A DNA stretch of 64,000 nucleotides from Anisakis pegreffii (lineage: Eukaryota > Nematoda > Chromadorea > Rhabditida > Anisakidae): NCBI GenBank assembly GCA_035041965.1, contig JAPYMA010000651.1:113467-177466 (forward strand), written 5' to 3'. The position numbers and the translations under genes are program-made. Shown here piece by piece: positions 39,806 to 51,162 of this stretch. Below the pieces are notes generated by a model, which was not told the origin of the DNA, ran no database searches, and worked only from the letters and a program-made list of their open reading frames with translations. Position 1 is the stretch's first letter; each line of letters opens with the position of its first letter.

Positions 39806-42800
39806 CTACAAACATACTTTTTTAGAAATGTGCAAAACACACGCATCATTTTTCATATTTGTATAATCAGCTGCAGAGAATATACTAACAAGACGTCCGC
39901 CTGCGAAGAAACGATATCCCGTTTTCATCATCTAAACAATCGCATACAACTGCTTTTTTAATTGCATCTCATCGGACACACTCAATGCTTAAACGATAAT
40001 TTCGCAATGCACTTGAATAGATATGAACAAAATAATTCTGCCTTCTAGCGTCAACATTTCACACGCTCAAATGCTTCTGCTGAGATTTTTCATTTAAATT
40101 TCTTTGAATGTGGTAATCCATCTAATTGTTTACGCATAACACTTCCCGAAGATAATCAACAGATTTCAAACAGTGATTCCAATGTCCCCTTGAGTCATCA
40201 ATAGAATACAAGAGATCATGTAAAATGCCACAATGATATAGCTCCTAAATGTCATACTATCAAAATCGTTTCTAATCCATTTGTTTGCACCTATTTCCTC
40301 ATTAGTAAAATTTGTACTGAGCGATTCCCTAGTTGTCTGAATGAAGTAAAAGTGCTTCAAAGCAATGACCTCAACAGTGAGTTGATGCCCTCGCACAATC
40401 AAGTCAATACCATGAGTATCACAAAATTCTTTCACGATTCGTTCGTTGAACGTAAACGATATACCACGCGGACTCAGCGCCCAACCGTTATATTTATCGT
40501 CTGGATCAGACCAAAGCACATCACAAATTAATCCATATGGTGGCACTACTGTTGGACGATTCACCTAAGAATGTCATCGCAATCCGTCAATAATTCAAAA
40601 AAGCATCATCGAGGTGTTTATATGTGGATAGACTCATCATTGCCGTGTGATACTAACAAAAGGGGATGTTCATGAAGACAATAAACACTGAAAATGAAGG
40701 AAATGCATGAATATTTGTTTGAATGTTATTCAAGCAAAAAATTCGAATCCAAACAAAAATGCTAATCAGATCATGGTAATGAACAAATGACATCCTTATC
40801 GCAATTGTACTCTGACAGAATAAACATGATGTTCCGGTGGATTTTGTGTTAGTATCTGATAAACATAGTGATTTCACATTTGATTTTAAATTAAATTCAC
40901 AAATTGATGTGAAATTGCGCTAGAATCACTAGTGATGTTGGATAGAATTGAATAATCGAATGGAACGAACAAACTTTTTCAATATTTTTGAAATCTTTTA
41001 AATGTGGTGATAATCCTCCATGCATACACAGAATACGATCGTCAATAATCGCTGTGATTGGTATCATATTGAAAACATTCAAGAAAAAATGCCACAACTG
41101 GAATTTATGAAATGGATATCTGATATGATTAGTTGAATGAGAAATTAAATGCATAGGATCTGATATGATTGGTTGAATGAGAGATTAAATGCATAGGATC
41201 TGATATGATTAGTTGAATGAGAGATTAAATGCATAGGATCTGATATGATTAGTTGAATGAGAGATTAAATGCATAGAACACTATGAAAGCTGTGATGCAT
41301 TTGCCAACGGCTAGGACTTAATCGGTTTTGCGCACTTTCATCGACTTAACTAGTTGTTTACAGTTTTACAAGCTCATTTGCTCTACGATTGCTTTGCATT
41401 CAGAAGATGTTGTACGTACATCTTGATCGATCTATCTAGCGAAAAGTTCATTCGCACCTGTTCCCCAAGATCGGCATTATGAAATCTGGCAAGGCATTCG
41501 TCGTAAAATCCGTAGGTGAGCGTTGTGTTCGCATCTTCGTGATTGCCTCTCAGCAGGAAAATTCGTCTCGGATACTTAATTTTATAACATAACAATTGCG
41601 TTATGGTTTCGATACCCTGAAATGCGCTGCTCTGCATAGAAATGCAATGAATATGCGTGTGATTTTACACATACGCAAACAACTGATCAGCGCAATTGCC
41701 ACAAAAACAATAAAGCACTAACAAATTGAACTAAGAACCTGAACACCGCGATCCACATAGTCACCCAAAAACAAGTAGTTGTTCTTTTGTGGATGGCCAC
41801 ATGTCGCGAAAATGCCTTTCAAATCACGAAACTGACCATGAATATCGGCACAAACCGTAATCGGCAATGTTGATCTGGAGCAGTTCATGCATTTTTGATT
41901 TTCAAATCAGTGTGAGAGTGATCATATGTGTGACCAAATTACGAATTTTCTTTTTCGAAACTTTCATAATGACAATGATGCGAAAAAAAAAGTTCAATCT
42001 GGAGTATAGAAGTTGAACGGAAGATGGTTCGATGTGATTGCTAGCGATCTGATTACTGATGAGAAGGAAACGAGCTGAACGAAAATGAAGAAAACGAAGA
42101 AGGCATTGGCTAAAAAACGAGAAAATTGAGTAGAACAAGCCTATGTTGAGTGGTAAATAGATGAAAAATCGATAGCATTATGATATGCTTGAAATATTCG
42201 CTGAGTATGTGTTTTAAAAAGATTGTCTTTAAATAGACCAAAGCATAAATCTTATCGCCGTCATTTTCGTGAATAAATACGCGCAATCCACAAACGAAAC
42301 GCAAACATCTTCGGCGGAATGATTGGAAAGAAAACATATCAATTGAAGATTTATATGAAACAAAAACAGAGCCCATTCATCAGTATTATAATTGGAATCG
42401 AACTTGGTGATACGTAAGAGCGATTTTTGTTTCGCGAATGACTCAACGGCTAGTTCACATAATTTTCTGAACTCATCGAATTTTATATCCACTGGCATTA
42501 TTGGTGCTGCACCTAAACCACTGAAAGTAAAACAAATTGATTCAGTGTACTTGAACGTTCCAGAAAAATTTTATTCCATGCACCCTATCGATTCAAACCG
42601 AATTAGGGAAAGCATAATCTTGTTACGCTATGAATTAGTACTAATAAATGCGATGAAGTTATGAAACTGATGTATTAAATATAATAAAGTTGATGCACAG
42701 ACCTTTTCCTCGAGAAAATTGCACCTTTTGCGAGAGGATCCGGTCGGAGTTTAGCGTTATTGAGCCGTTCGATGAGATCATCAATTAGAGCAATGCTAAC

Positions 42801-44946
42801 GATCTCATCCTTGCTTTTAGTACTGTTATTGTTATCGTCAGTTTCGTTATCGCTATCTCGGTCGGATACCGTTGGACTGGCAGCATCCATGTCGGTCGGT
42901 GACGACGATTCACTGAACTCATCCAGAGATAGCACCGGCAGACGTTGTCCTTCGTTGTATCCTTTCTGCAAGCGTTATTTCACAAAAAAACTGAATCTTC
43001 ACTGATCAGCCGAATCAAACTGTTCACGGTATTTGAAGATAACATAAGTCATGGAAAACGACTGCAAGATTACTTGTTGTGTCTCTTGAGCCCCTTTTTT
43101 CACTGTCATTTCTTCTTCAATACACCACCCCTTCTGGAAACGAACCACCCCAAAAGATAAGTAAAAATATAAAGTGAAAGTGAATACTCGAATAAACTCG
43201 TCAAACGATCACTATTTTACATCAACACACACGCACATTTGCATATTCTTTGAAATTTGACTAAACGCGCTGTGACTTTTCCATAAATTAAGGCTGATAA
43301 CCTTCATCGACGGGTGTCCTTCCAAACGATTGAAAAGGCGAGGATCTTACTGGAGGATCAGCAAAATTCATCAACTCCACCGCGAAGTTGTTAGTGAATT
43401 AATCGAAATAATCGGACGACTTTTGAGAAGGTGAAAGGCAATTCGAAAGGACATAAAATGAATAAAACATAAATTCGAGAACATTACCTGGATTACCTGG
43501 ATCGGCCAGGCTATCAAACGTTTATAACGTTGCTGGCCACAATGCTCGCGTTTCCGTGCACATTGTTTTAGCCTCAATTTACGCCACCCCGCTGGCTAGG
43601 CGAGCAGGCCAAAATTCGAGAACATACTTGCCGGTAAAGGGCATATCTTGCAGATGTTACATACATCAGAGAAATGTTTCTTTGCATATCAGATCAAAGT
43701 TTGACGAATAAAATTTGTAAGTTTGTTTGTGTGTGTGAAGGATCTTTATACAATTATTAGTGAGCATAAGCAAGAGATGAGCAACAGTGATCACATGTCT
43801 ACTATTTATTGTGTGTTACAAGTTGAATTTAGAAACAATGAAATAGTGGTTATTTTATGAAGTGCTTTTGCAATTCCGTACGATTACATCACGATGGAAA
43901 TTTTCATCGTATGACGTTGAATTTCTCGCGGAATCATGCACTTCTGGCCAGATCCATTACATAGACCGATACTGAAGAATCATCATGCTTCTGAAAAGAC
44001 ATCTTCGTTTGGATTGTGTCTCTAGTGACTTAGTCAATATAATCATTGAAGATCAAATCAGTGGATGATTCGATTGCTCAAATTCTCCAATACTGTTTCG
44101 AAATCCGCCTGATCAGTGTCCGAAAAATATTCCATCTGGATTAATTCAATCGGTATTTTAAGATAGCAACGGGAGATCAATTTAAAGAAGACAGAAAAAT
44201 GAGCGGATAATTCTCTTCAACATAAATCTTACTTTAGCAGCTGTACCTTTTCCAACCAGAGCATCCGTTTCAGATGCATTCTTCAGCTCGTTAACTCCTG
44301 ATTGACTATTTAAACCGTGAAAACTTGCGACTCGGTTAGGTTGATTAGCGGCGTTGATGTTAGCGGATGTCAATGCAAGTTTTTGATTGTTTGCTAACGC
44401 TGTGCCAGCATTATTCCATTGAGCGTTTGCAAACCGTGCACTATTGGCATTTGCAGAACCGAGTTGACCTAATCTGGCGTTCCAGTTCGTGCTGATGATA
44501 TTGTTCAACTGATTCAGATTCCAGCTGAGATTGCTCAGTGTATTGCTCAACGCTTGATTGAAACTGCTGAGTGTGTTTTGGAGATTGTTTAAGTTTGTTA
44601 AATTGATCGGTTGAAAAGTGAAATTTGGACTGAACGCGTTGTTGCCAGTGAACGCGTTATTTTGTGGATTTATGAATGCTCCTCCAGAACACATCGGATT
44701 TCCACTCCAAGCCGTATTGGTTAATCTCCAGTTGTGATTGTTTGCTGCCCAACCGCCACACGGATACGACGAAGCAGCCTGACCGAAGTTCCCGCTACCG
44801 GTCGTACCTCCAGCATAAGCGCTGTTCACTCGATTACCAGAATAACCACCCGTTGCAAGGCCCGAATTCCAACGTGACATCGCATTCTTATTCCACATGT
44901 TATTTGCCCATCCATTATTCGCCCATCCATTATTAAGGGAATTCAT
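39806..44946 (-). CDS. PP1-like serine/threonine phosphatase with Asn-rich N-terminus, 8 exons
   Basis: A metal-dependent PPP-family phosphatase that removes phosphate from Ser/Thr. Minus-strand exons: 44946-44233, 42965-42703, 42520-42404, 41874-41739, 41616-41458, 41097-40975, 40564-40370, 39931-39806. Phases agree throughout (610 residues). Residues 1-238 are dominated by Asn, with Gly, Ser and Trp and repeats such as NNGWANN; 239-325 are acidic and Ser-rich. The catalytic domain starts near 340. All metal and catalytic motifs are present: ADIHGQ (D375, H377), GDYVDRG (D403, D406, R407), RGNHED (N435, H436), HGGLSP (H489), and RGHQ (H564) where PP1 has RAHQ. The C-terminal exon has [21 protein letters not shown]1 has SAPNY there. 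The exon-7 donor could be ACT|gttgag or GAG|gtcatt. A gtatgt donor-like site just before the stop leaves room for one more exon. The start at 44946 follows a possible acceptor; an ATG at 45114 is in frame upstream. Confidence 0.9.
41115..41276. repeat. Four tandem copies of a 40-base unit in a phosphatase intron
   Basis: TGATATGATT begins at 41121, 41161, 41201 and 41241, exactly 40 bases apart. The units are nearly identical (an A/G change in copy 2, an A/G change in copy 1), so expansion is recent. They lie in the intron between 41458 and 41097. The copy number could vary between individuals. Confidence 0.92.
43471..43625 (-). mobile_element. SINE-like element, copy 1, with 14-base target-site duplication
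   Basis: AAATTCGAGAACAT flanks the element at 43471-43484 and 43612-43625. The element proper (43485-43611) matches a second copy at 52288-52405. Read on the minus strand it begins GGCCTGCTCGCCTAGCCAGC, with a stretch resembling a pol III A box (TAGCCAGCGGGG), has GGCCGATCC near its end that resembles a B box, and finishes with a short tandem tail of AATCCAGGT. These are SINE hallmarks, though the boxes are imperfect and their spacing is wider than in tRNAs. It lies in the first phosphatase intron. Confidence 0.65.
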
Positions 44947-45696
44947 TCTGTTCTTCGAATACGACTGCACAATGTGCACCAATCGACCAGGTGAGTGCGA
45001 CGATAAACCAAAGATTACAGTCCGGTTGAGTTGCTCGCTGCTTTTATACTGCATACGTATGTAAATTGAATGAGTGCTCCCAATAAAATATGTTTTTTCA
45101 ATATTGAATTGCATTTAACAGTACACCTCATCGTTTGGATTTAAAACAGAAATTTAGCTATATTCAGAAAGTATACATTATCATTCATATGTAATATTTT
45201 GATTGTGGAGGATCTGAAGAATCCAGGGGCGTAAAATAGTGATCAATCGTAAGTTATTGAGAAAAGCTGACAATGAGCACATAGGTAACTTGAAAATCGC
45301 GCTTATGGTATTCGATTCCATTACTGACCAGCATAGAGATCAAGTTTCCAGAGTTCACGGTTGTAATGAGATCACTTCGCTATATGACTCCCTAAATTCA
45401 GCTGTATCTCAAGAATAAACTCGTATCCATCGACAACACATACAAAGTTAATAGAGTATCACTGATCTTGACAAGCAGTCATGCCATTGTACTGTATACA
45501 ATTATATGGAATTCTCGCGAATTTATGCGTGTATGATAAAGAGTCGAGAATATGCATATAAGGTTACTCACTGCAATACCTCCAGTTCAAGTGATCGATG
45601 AATTGTATGGATCAGGAGTGGTCACACACCATCACACGTCTTCACTGTTCAGTCGGTGAAGTTATTTATTTGTCATTATTTTCAAGTTTTTTGTGC
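44947..45696. promoter_or_regulatory. Shared upstream region of two divergent genes
   Basis: The phosphatase (-) and the small candidate gene (+) start on either side of this 750-base stretch. In-frame sequence up to 45114 on the minus strand could be an N-terminal extension of the phosphatase. The rest is AT-rich without recognisable core promoter motifs. Calling it a shared promoter is inference from gene orientation only. Confidence 0.35.
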
Positions 45697-46241
45697 ATGA
45701 GGTATGGTGCTTTGTGGTGCTATGAGTGCACCTCTTTGTAGTTGATTTTTACTAAATGGTAATATTTGATTGAGTTTGGATATTAGATTCATGGACTTAT
45801 TTATTATGTATTGGGTCTCTGCAATAGATATTTTACATTAATTTATTCCTTAGTGATACTGAGAATTCAATTGATTAGCTCAGTGATATCGTCGGCTGAA
45901 CTCAATTTAGCATATTTTCAAATAATAATCCATTATTTACGATTTTCTTTCCAGGCCAGTTAGACGTCTTATTGTGAAGGACTGTGAAGCACAGTATGGG
46001 GTGAATGATGAGGTTTGAATGCGTGACTTAAAAGGTGAGTATTGTTAGCTGGAATTTATAATGGAACGTTTCATTTATTAATATGATATTCATTGTTGCT
46101 TGCTGATTCAACGATTGGCATATATTAACTTATTTTTAGGGTATTGTTATTCATGACTTTAGATGCTCTGCAACCCGTCAGGAGGGTGAATGTAATGCAA
46201 AAGGAACACCAGCTCCACAAGGGGGCAAACATTCGGAATGA
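45697..46241 (+). CDS. Candidate small three-exon gene (54-residue protein)
   Basis: Exons 45697-45701 (ATG AG), 45955-46012 and 46140-46241 join in frame at both junctions. Acceptors are good (TTTCCAG, TATTTTTAG); donors are gtatgg and gtttga. The protein begins MRPVRRLIVKDCEAQYG and ends TPAPQGGKHSE before TGA, with Cys at about residues 12, 29 and 37. It has no signal peptide or membrane segment. I do not recognise the family. The tiny first exon is the weakest part; the gene may start elsewhere. The two larger exons look coding because both are free of stops in the one frame that joins them and have balanced composition. Confidence 0.42.
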
Positions 46242-47298
46242 AAGCCCTAAGAAAGGGCAGGAGGAATTCAGTTCTGAAAAATTAAAGCAATAATGTAATA
46301 TTCTATCAATATTCAAAATGATAATACAAAAGCGCATGCGGCCAGTTTGAAGAGATTTTAAACTTCAACTTCATTTCTTCTTAGGGCCCTAATAAATAAT
46401 CAGTGGTCGAATGACCGCACTTTTTTTCATTGCTTATCGCTACTAAGACGAACGTAGGGTACCAATAATATTAGAAAACAGAGGCGTGATCACAGGCCAT
46501 TTTTTTGCATGATTTATTCCGTATATATTCATTTAATCGTTTGTAAACCTTGATGTATTTGTTAGTAATAGGTGTTGGTTAATTGTAAGTATAAATCATG
46601 TGAAAATGTTTAATCATGTTCGGCTATTTCCATAGAGTATGTGACATACACACTCATTTTATATTCATGTGTTGGCGAACCACCGTTTTGGACAGCGGTT
46701 TTCTGATATGCTTTGGGCTTTGCTGAGGTGATTTAACATTATTTACAAGTCCACTCAATCACGCTATCAGCATTCAATGGTAATAATTTGCATCTAATTC
46801 CTTCCTCCCAAACATGCAATCTCCATTATGCATAAAGACGAAATGCCAATGGGTGTGTGAACACATACTCGAAATATATTCCGAATTGATATATTTATTA
46901 GTAAAATCCTCAAAGATTTCTTCGAATGCTTTCAAATGCAAATCAGTTACAATTTATTACTCTAACAAGGACCATAAAAGCACTATTCAAAATGGCATCA
47001 ATAACAGCAAAAACTCAAATAATGAAAGCAGTCTTGACAACACTATTAATAAGAATATCTCAAAGAAATTCGATGGTTATCTTGGTTTCTAGTGATGTGA
47101 GCCTTTGCACTGACGATGATATCGATTCCAGCTAAATGTTATTGATAATACTTGTGCTCATAATGAAGATAATAATGCAATAGTACGGACGAAGCATCAG
47201 ATTTTTACCGACGTTTCGACACTACGGTCACCATATTGTATGGATGTCAAATGACTCGTATCGCATTATGATCATTATTAACACAACTGCCATCAATA

Positions 47299-47373
47299 TC
47301 ATTTATCTGCACCATGCAAAAGCCCATCAAGGCAACCTTCAAATTCCTTTGGGATATCGTCATGATCTCGCAC
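47299..47373 (-). CDS. Candidate orphan terminal exon (24 residues)
   Basis: After a TTGTTAG acceptor, 24 codons run in phase 0 to TGA: VRDHDDIPKEFEG followed by CLDGLLHGADK. The composition looks like real protein and a stop closes it neatly. I found no partner exon on the minus strand between here and 48381, and PTH2 already has its own conserved C-terminus. It could be the last exon of a gene with unusual introns, a pseudo-exon or chance. Confidence 0.25.
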   Translation of the reverse strand: MRDHDDIPKEFEGCLDGLLHGADK

Positions 47374-47439
47374 CTAACAAAACAAGGAAAAATCAATCTT
47401 AATCACATTATTAAGAATGATAGTGCAAATAAATAGTGC

Positions 47440-47590
47440 CTACAATAATATTTTATAAACACTACTAATATCTTAGTAATAATGATAATAAACAATATAA
47501 TAATATCTTACTAATGATGATAATGAATAATATAATAATATCTTACTACTAATAATAATAACGGTAACAACAATAACATAAATAATAAAA
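47440..47590. repeat. TAA/ATA microsatellite tract
   Basis: An irregular run of TAATAATA units includes TATAATAATATCTTACTA written twice about 48 bases apart. This is an ordinary AT-rich simple repeat. Confidence 0.75.
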
Positions 47591-48298
47591 GCACTAATTG
47601 TGAACGTTAAACACAATCACACGAAACCTACTACAAATGATTTACTCATGTTTGAAAACTCATTATAACAGATACACCTAATTCGAATAAATATCTAACT
47701 AAAATCAAGAAGGCACTCGCTATCGGACGTTACAATCTGAACAGCGATATGAACTGAACTGAAAAAAACAACCGAAACACTGTTCCAATGCACCGTTCGC
47801 ATTCCTCAATGACCCCTAACAATTCAATATTTCACAGAAATTAATGAATAAAATTTATAGTCAAAATAAGAAATCCTCAGTTCGCATACATCAAATGTAT
47901 TTTAATGGGGACAATAGCGTTTTGCGCAGTGAAATATTTCATGGCAATACTCAACACTACATGTAAGCCAAATAATGATGTATAATCTATTCACATTAAA
48001 TGTGGATTTCAGGCAAGGCAACATATTCACTTATGAAACCGATGCTATTTCAAATGAAACGCAACCATTGCTTATGAAAATCAATATTTCAAACTGATGC
48101 TATCCCACAAAATCAATATTCATTCGAAAAGACTTCGTAAAAAAGCAACAACGGAACTGGATAGAAATCACGAAAAAAACGAACATTTTGGGAACATTCG
48201 AACGGCATTCAATCCCTAAAATGACTTAATCGGTGCAATACCAATAATGAAGTTTCCTTCATTACTGCTATTGTTTGTTCCAATCATCAAAAATTTCG

Positions 48299-48312
48299 TT
48301 TATTTTATTCAA
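48299..48312 (-). terminator. Poly(A) signals for PTH2
   Basis: The minus strand reads GAATAAAATAAACG here, two overlapping AATAAA hexamers about 70 bases past the PTH2 stop codon. Position and sequence fit a polyadenylation signal. Confidence 0.6.
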
Positions 48313-48381
48313 ATGAATAATAATTCACAATGAAGAAAAGCATGCATATACATATATATCTATCTCATCAGTAACATTCAT

Positions 48382-50788
48382 TTAAAGTAACTTCAGATTT
48401 CCAGTTACTGTATCAACAGTTTCAGAAGGTCCGAATACACCCAAAACGGTTCGCGAACCTGCTGGTATCTGCGTTCGACCCGCATCAGACACCACATAAA
48501 CAAATAGACCCTTCAAAATTTTAAATATGATAAAGCAAATAACCGTTACACTCGAAAAACAAAAAAAAGAGCTACAACTTACGATATCTTTTGCCTGTTT
48601 GAATAAATCCAACAATTGCTCTGTGCTTTCTCCTTTGACTACCACTTTCATTTCACCCCTCAAACGCCACGCATCAAGTGCACGTTGACCCTTAAGAATT
48701 ATTTCTGTTAGGGAACAAAACGAACGCACGAATAATTTATAAAAGCAATACATCAAATCCAACAAATGGCTAACCAATAAATCAAACAACGAAATTTACC
48801 TCTTCACTTTTCTGTGCACATCGATAGACGCCAAGTGTGGCATGTCCAACTTGCGCAGCCATTTTACCATTGCCCATTTTCAGACTCATATTAACGACGA
48901 AGACCATTTTATGTGGCTGACAGACTGCAGCTAATGACGATTGCGCACCTTTAAATTTTATTCATTTGTGAATTCAAATATCAAAACTACACAAGTTTAG
49001 TGAACGAAGATAGCGAAAAGGCTACAGCACCAACAATTTATCGCACTGAACCGGCCAGATCGATACTGACAGGCACGCTGGATAATGCCATGCAATTCAA
49101 ATACGAATATTTTAGATAATAGTTCACATCTGCTTTCATATGGTATTGACAGCAGTAATAATAACAATGAAATATTTACCTCCCATATCGTCCAATTCTT
49201 CTCCGTTTTCAGATTCAAAATCGCTTTCGTTACTATGCTCTAGAATCCAGTTAACAGCTGCTTCTGTTCCTCCCACACCTATAACAATCACAGAGAATAA
49301 TAAAATTCTGTTCTAGAATCAGTCGAAGTATTGAAACACTTACAACTCAAAATAGAGAAAAATAATATAGATTATGCAAGTATTTGAGCAGAGACAGGCA
49401 GCAATCAAACCTTTTGTCTTGAATAACGCTAATATGGCGATAGATTCTTCGAAGCCAAGTTCAACAATTTGACGAAGTACAATCGGATCAACAAGATCTT
49501 CTTCTTTGATTTCTGGATCAGCTGGATGAGTGGCACTACTCGATGATGGCACTTGAATCGCCCTTTGGGCTGGCGGTATCGGGTCTGTGGGATTTGAAGT
49601 CACTAAAAACTTCAGATGTACAATTGCTCAATCAGCGAGTGGAATTATTATCAAAAACATCGCATTGGCATAACAACTCAATGATAACAACCGTTACAAC
49701 GCCAATGACAATCAAAACATACATGAATTAGACGATAAATTGACGGTAAGTGAAGTTGGATCTATGAAATCTAGAAGAGACGGATTATTGCTTGTGGAGA
49801 AATGGGATGAAGGAGCACTGGCGAGTAGAGTGCTGGTTGCTGTTGAAGATGACGGAGTCGTATGGGTGTTCGGGTCTGAGATGGTTGCTGGATGATCTGT
49901 GCCTAGAGTTGAATTTGCTGACAAGTCAGAGGAGTGCGCTTGCGGACGCGATTGATGACGATTATCGCTACTGATCGATGGATCTGTTACTGAATTTAGG
50001 CCTGAAACTTCTGTATCCATCGACTCACCGGTTGTTATTCATTAAATCAGCGATTACAATTCAAATGTGCTGAGTAAATATCTCTACTTTACCAATAACA
50101 TTAGTTGTATTATTCACCTTTCGAAGCCTTCTTTCTGCACAATAGCCGAAAGATACTCATCAGTTTATGGAAAAAATGACCATATTTTTCAGCCTTTTAA
50201 TTGATCGCTAGTTCAGTGAACTCAGACTCAGTCAATGGTTGAGTTCGTTTAGTTTTATCGATCAATGTTACAACAAAGCACTCAATTGCCTCTCATTGCC
50301 AATTCATCAACTGTCAATAAATTTCCACTTGAAGAGAGGAATTCCGACATCAAAACTCGCACGAAAAGAATTCCTCCACATTTTTGCAATCGCAACACTA
50401 TTTTAAGGAACAAATGAGTGTCTAAACAAGCAAACGAAACTGAGTAAATAGCTGAATTGACTATTTACCAGTGGCACTCGATGAGGACAGCTGAGGTTCG
50501 ATGTTCGAAAAAGACGCTACAGTGGACGGAGCTCGGTCGCTACCGTGAACTGCGATTGTGCTCGTATTTGGTGCACTTGGAGGCGGGGGTGGGATGTCTG
50601 AATTGTCGCCAGATGACCGGACACGATGCGCGCTTCAAATGATATTTAAGATCGATAAAAATGAATAAGTACCACTAATAAATGATAATGAATAAATCTG
50701 AGAACGAATCAAACATAATAAACAATACATTTATCAATAAGCAAAACACTAACTTATCAAGTGGATCTTCGGATAATTCGTCAGACAT
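48382..50788 (-). CDS. PTRH2: Peptidyl-tRNA hydrolase 2 with N-terminal UBA domain, 8 exons
   Basis: PTH2 enzymes cleave peptidyl-tRNA released from stalled ribosomes; the animal enzyme is linked to mitochondria and survival signalling. Exons (minus): 50788-50754, 50632-50469, 50001-49723, 49602-49411, 49278-49180, 48948-48800, 48690-48583, 48510-48382. Phases agree at every junction (384 residues). Residues 1 to about 195 are Ser/Thr/Pro-rich and disordered, with a PPPPP run. A UBA ubiquitin-binding domain spans about 198-243 (IVELGFEES, then [11 protein letters not shown]). The hydrolase domain is 269-384 with [13 protein letters not shown], the signature [20 protein letters not shown] and [17 protein letters not shown], ending in VTGNLKLL as the family does. 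Three introns end in AAG rather than CAG/TAG. The exon chain from UBA onward is very secure; the first two exons are supported by phase and composition. COX16 lies 375 bases upstream in the same direction. Confidence 0.93.
50118..50160 (-). CDS. PTRH2: Alternative first exon of PTH2
   Basis: ATG at 50160 opens [14 protein letters not shown] and ends AAAG|gtgaat with one base carried. That phase matches the TTTCAG acceptor at 50002, so it can splice to the third PTH2 exon in place of the two upstream exons. The peptide is basic and hydrophobic, unlike the acidic start of the longer form, and might change localisation. An ATG at 50020 in the same frame gives a third possible start. Which is used cannot be told from sequence alone. 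Confidence 0.5.
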
Positions 50789-51162
50789 CTATTTGTTGAT
50801 GCGATTGACACTTTTGCTGCGTTTCCTACAGTTCCTCTCCACCTTTCAGTACCGTTCTTCTACGTTTCGCAAGACTTTCTTCACGCTTTCTTCTAAACGT
50901 TAAGCAGATGTTTTAAATTTTTGATATTTTCAGATATTTTTCTGAATCACTCTAAACTTTCGCATTCTTAAAGCAGTCACAAGCTTATCGAGCAACAATT
51001 AGGATCAAAAACACCCATAATGTACAATTTATACAATCAAATCGTTAGAAATTTTCCGAGAAAAGCCAAACACCAAAATTCGTTTCATTTTAGTACCATC
51101 GAAGAAAGAGATAATTTGGAGTAATCCAAATCCCCATCACTGTGACAGATGTCAGTAAAACC

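Larger units (their letters stand above)
46242..48381. other. Intergenic, AT-rich
   Basis: Apart from the candidate terminal exon at 47299-47373 and the microsatellite near 47440-47590, I see no gene. Frames at 46814-47135 (+) are low-complexity Asn- and Lys-rich sequence and are probably chance. Confidence 0.5.

Noticed and set aside
44676..44936. 86-codon + strand frame opposite the Asn-rich exon
   Set aside because: Shadow of the repetitive Asn-rich coding exon on the other strand.
50807..50897. Basic peptide on the minus strand resembling an importin-alpha binding segment
   Set aside because: A stop follows within 29 codons, no importin repeats occur nearby, and it probably lies in the 5' UTR of PTH2.
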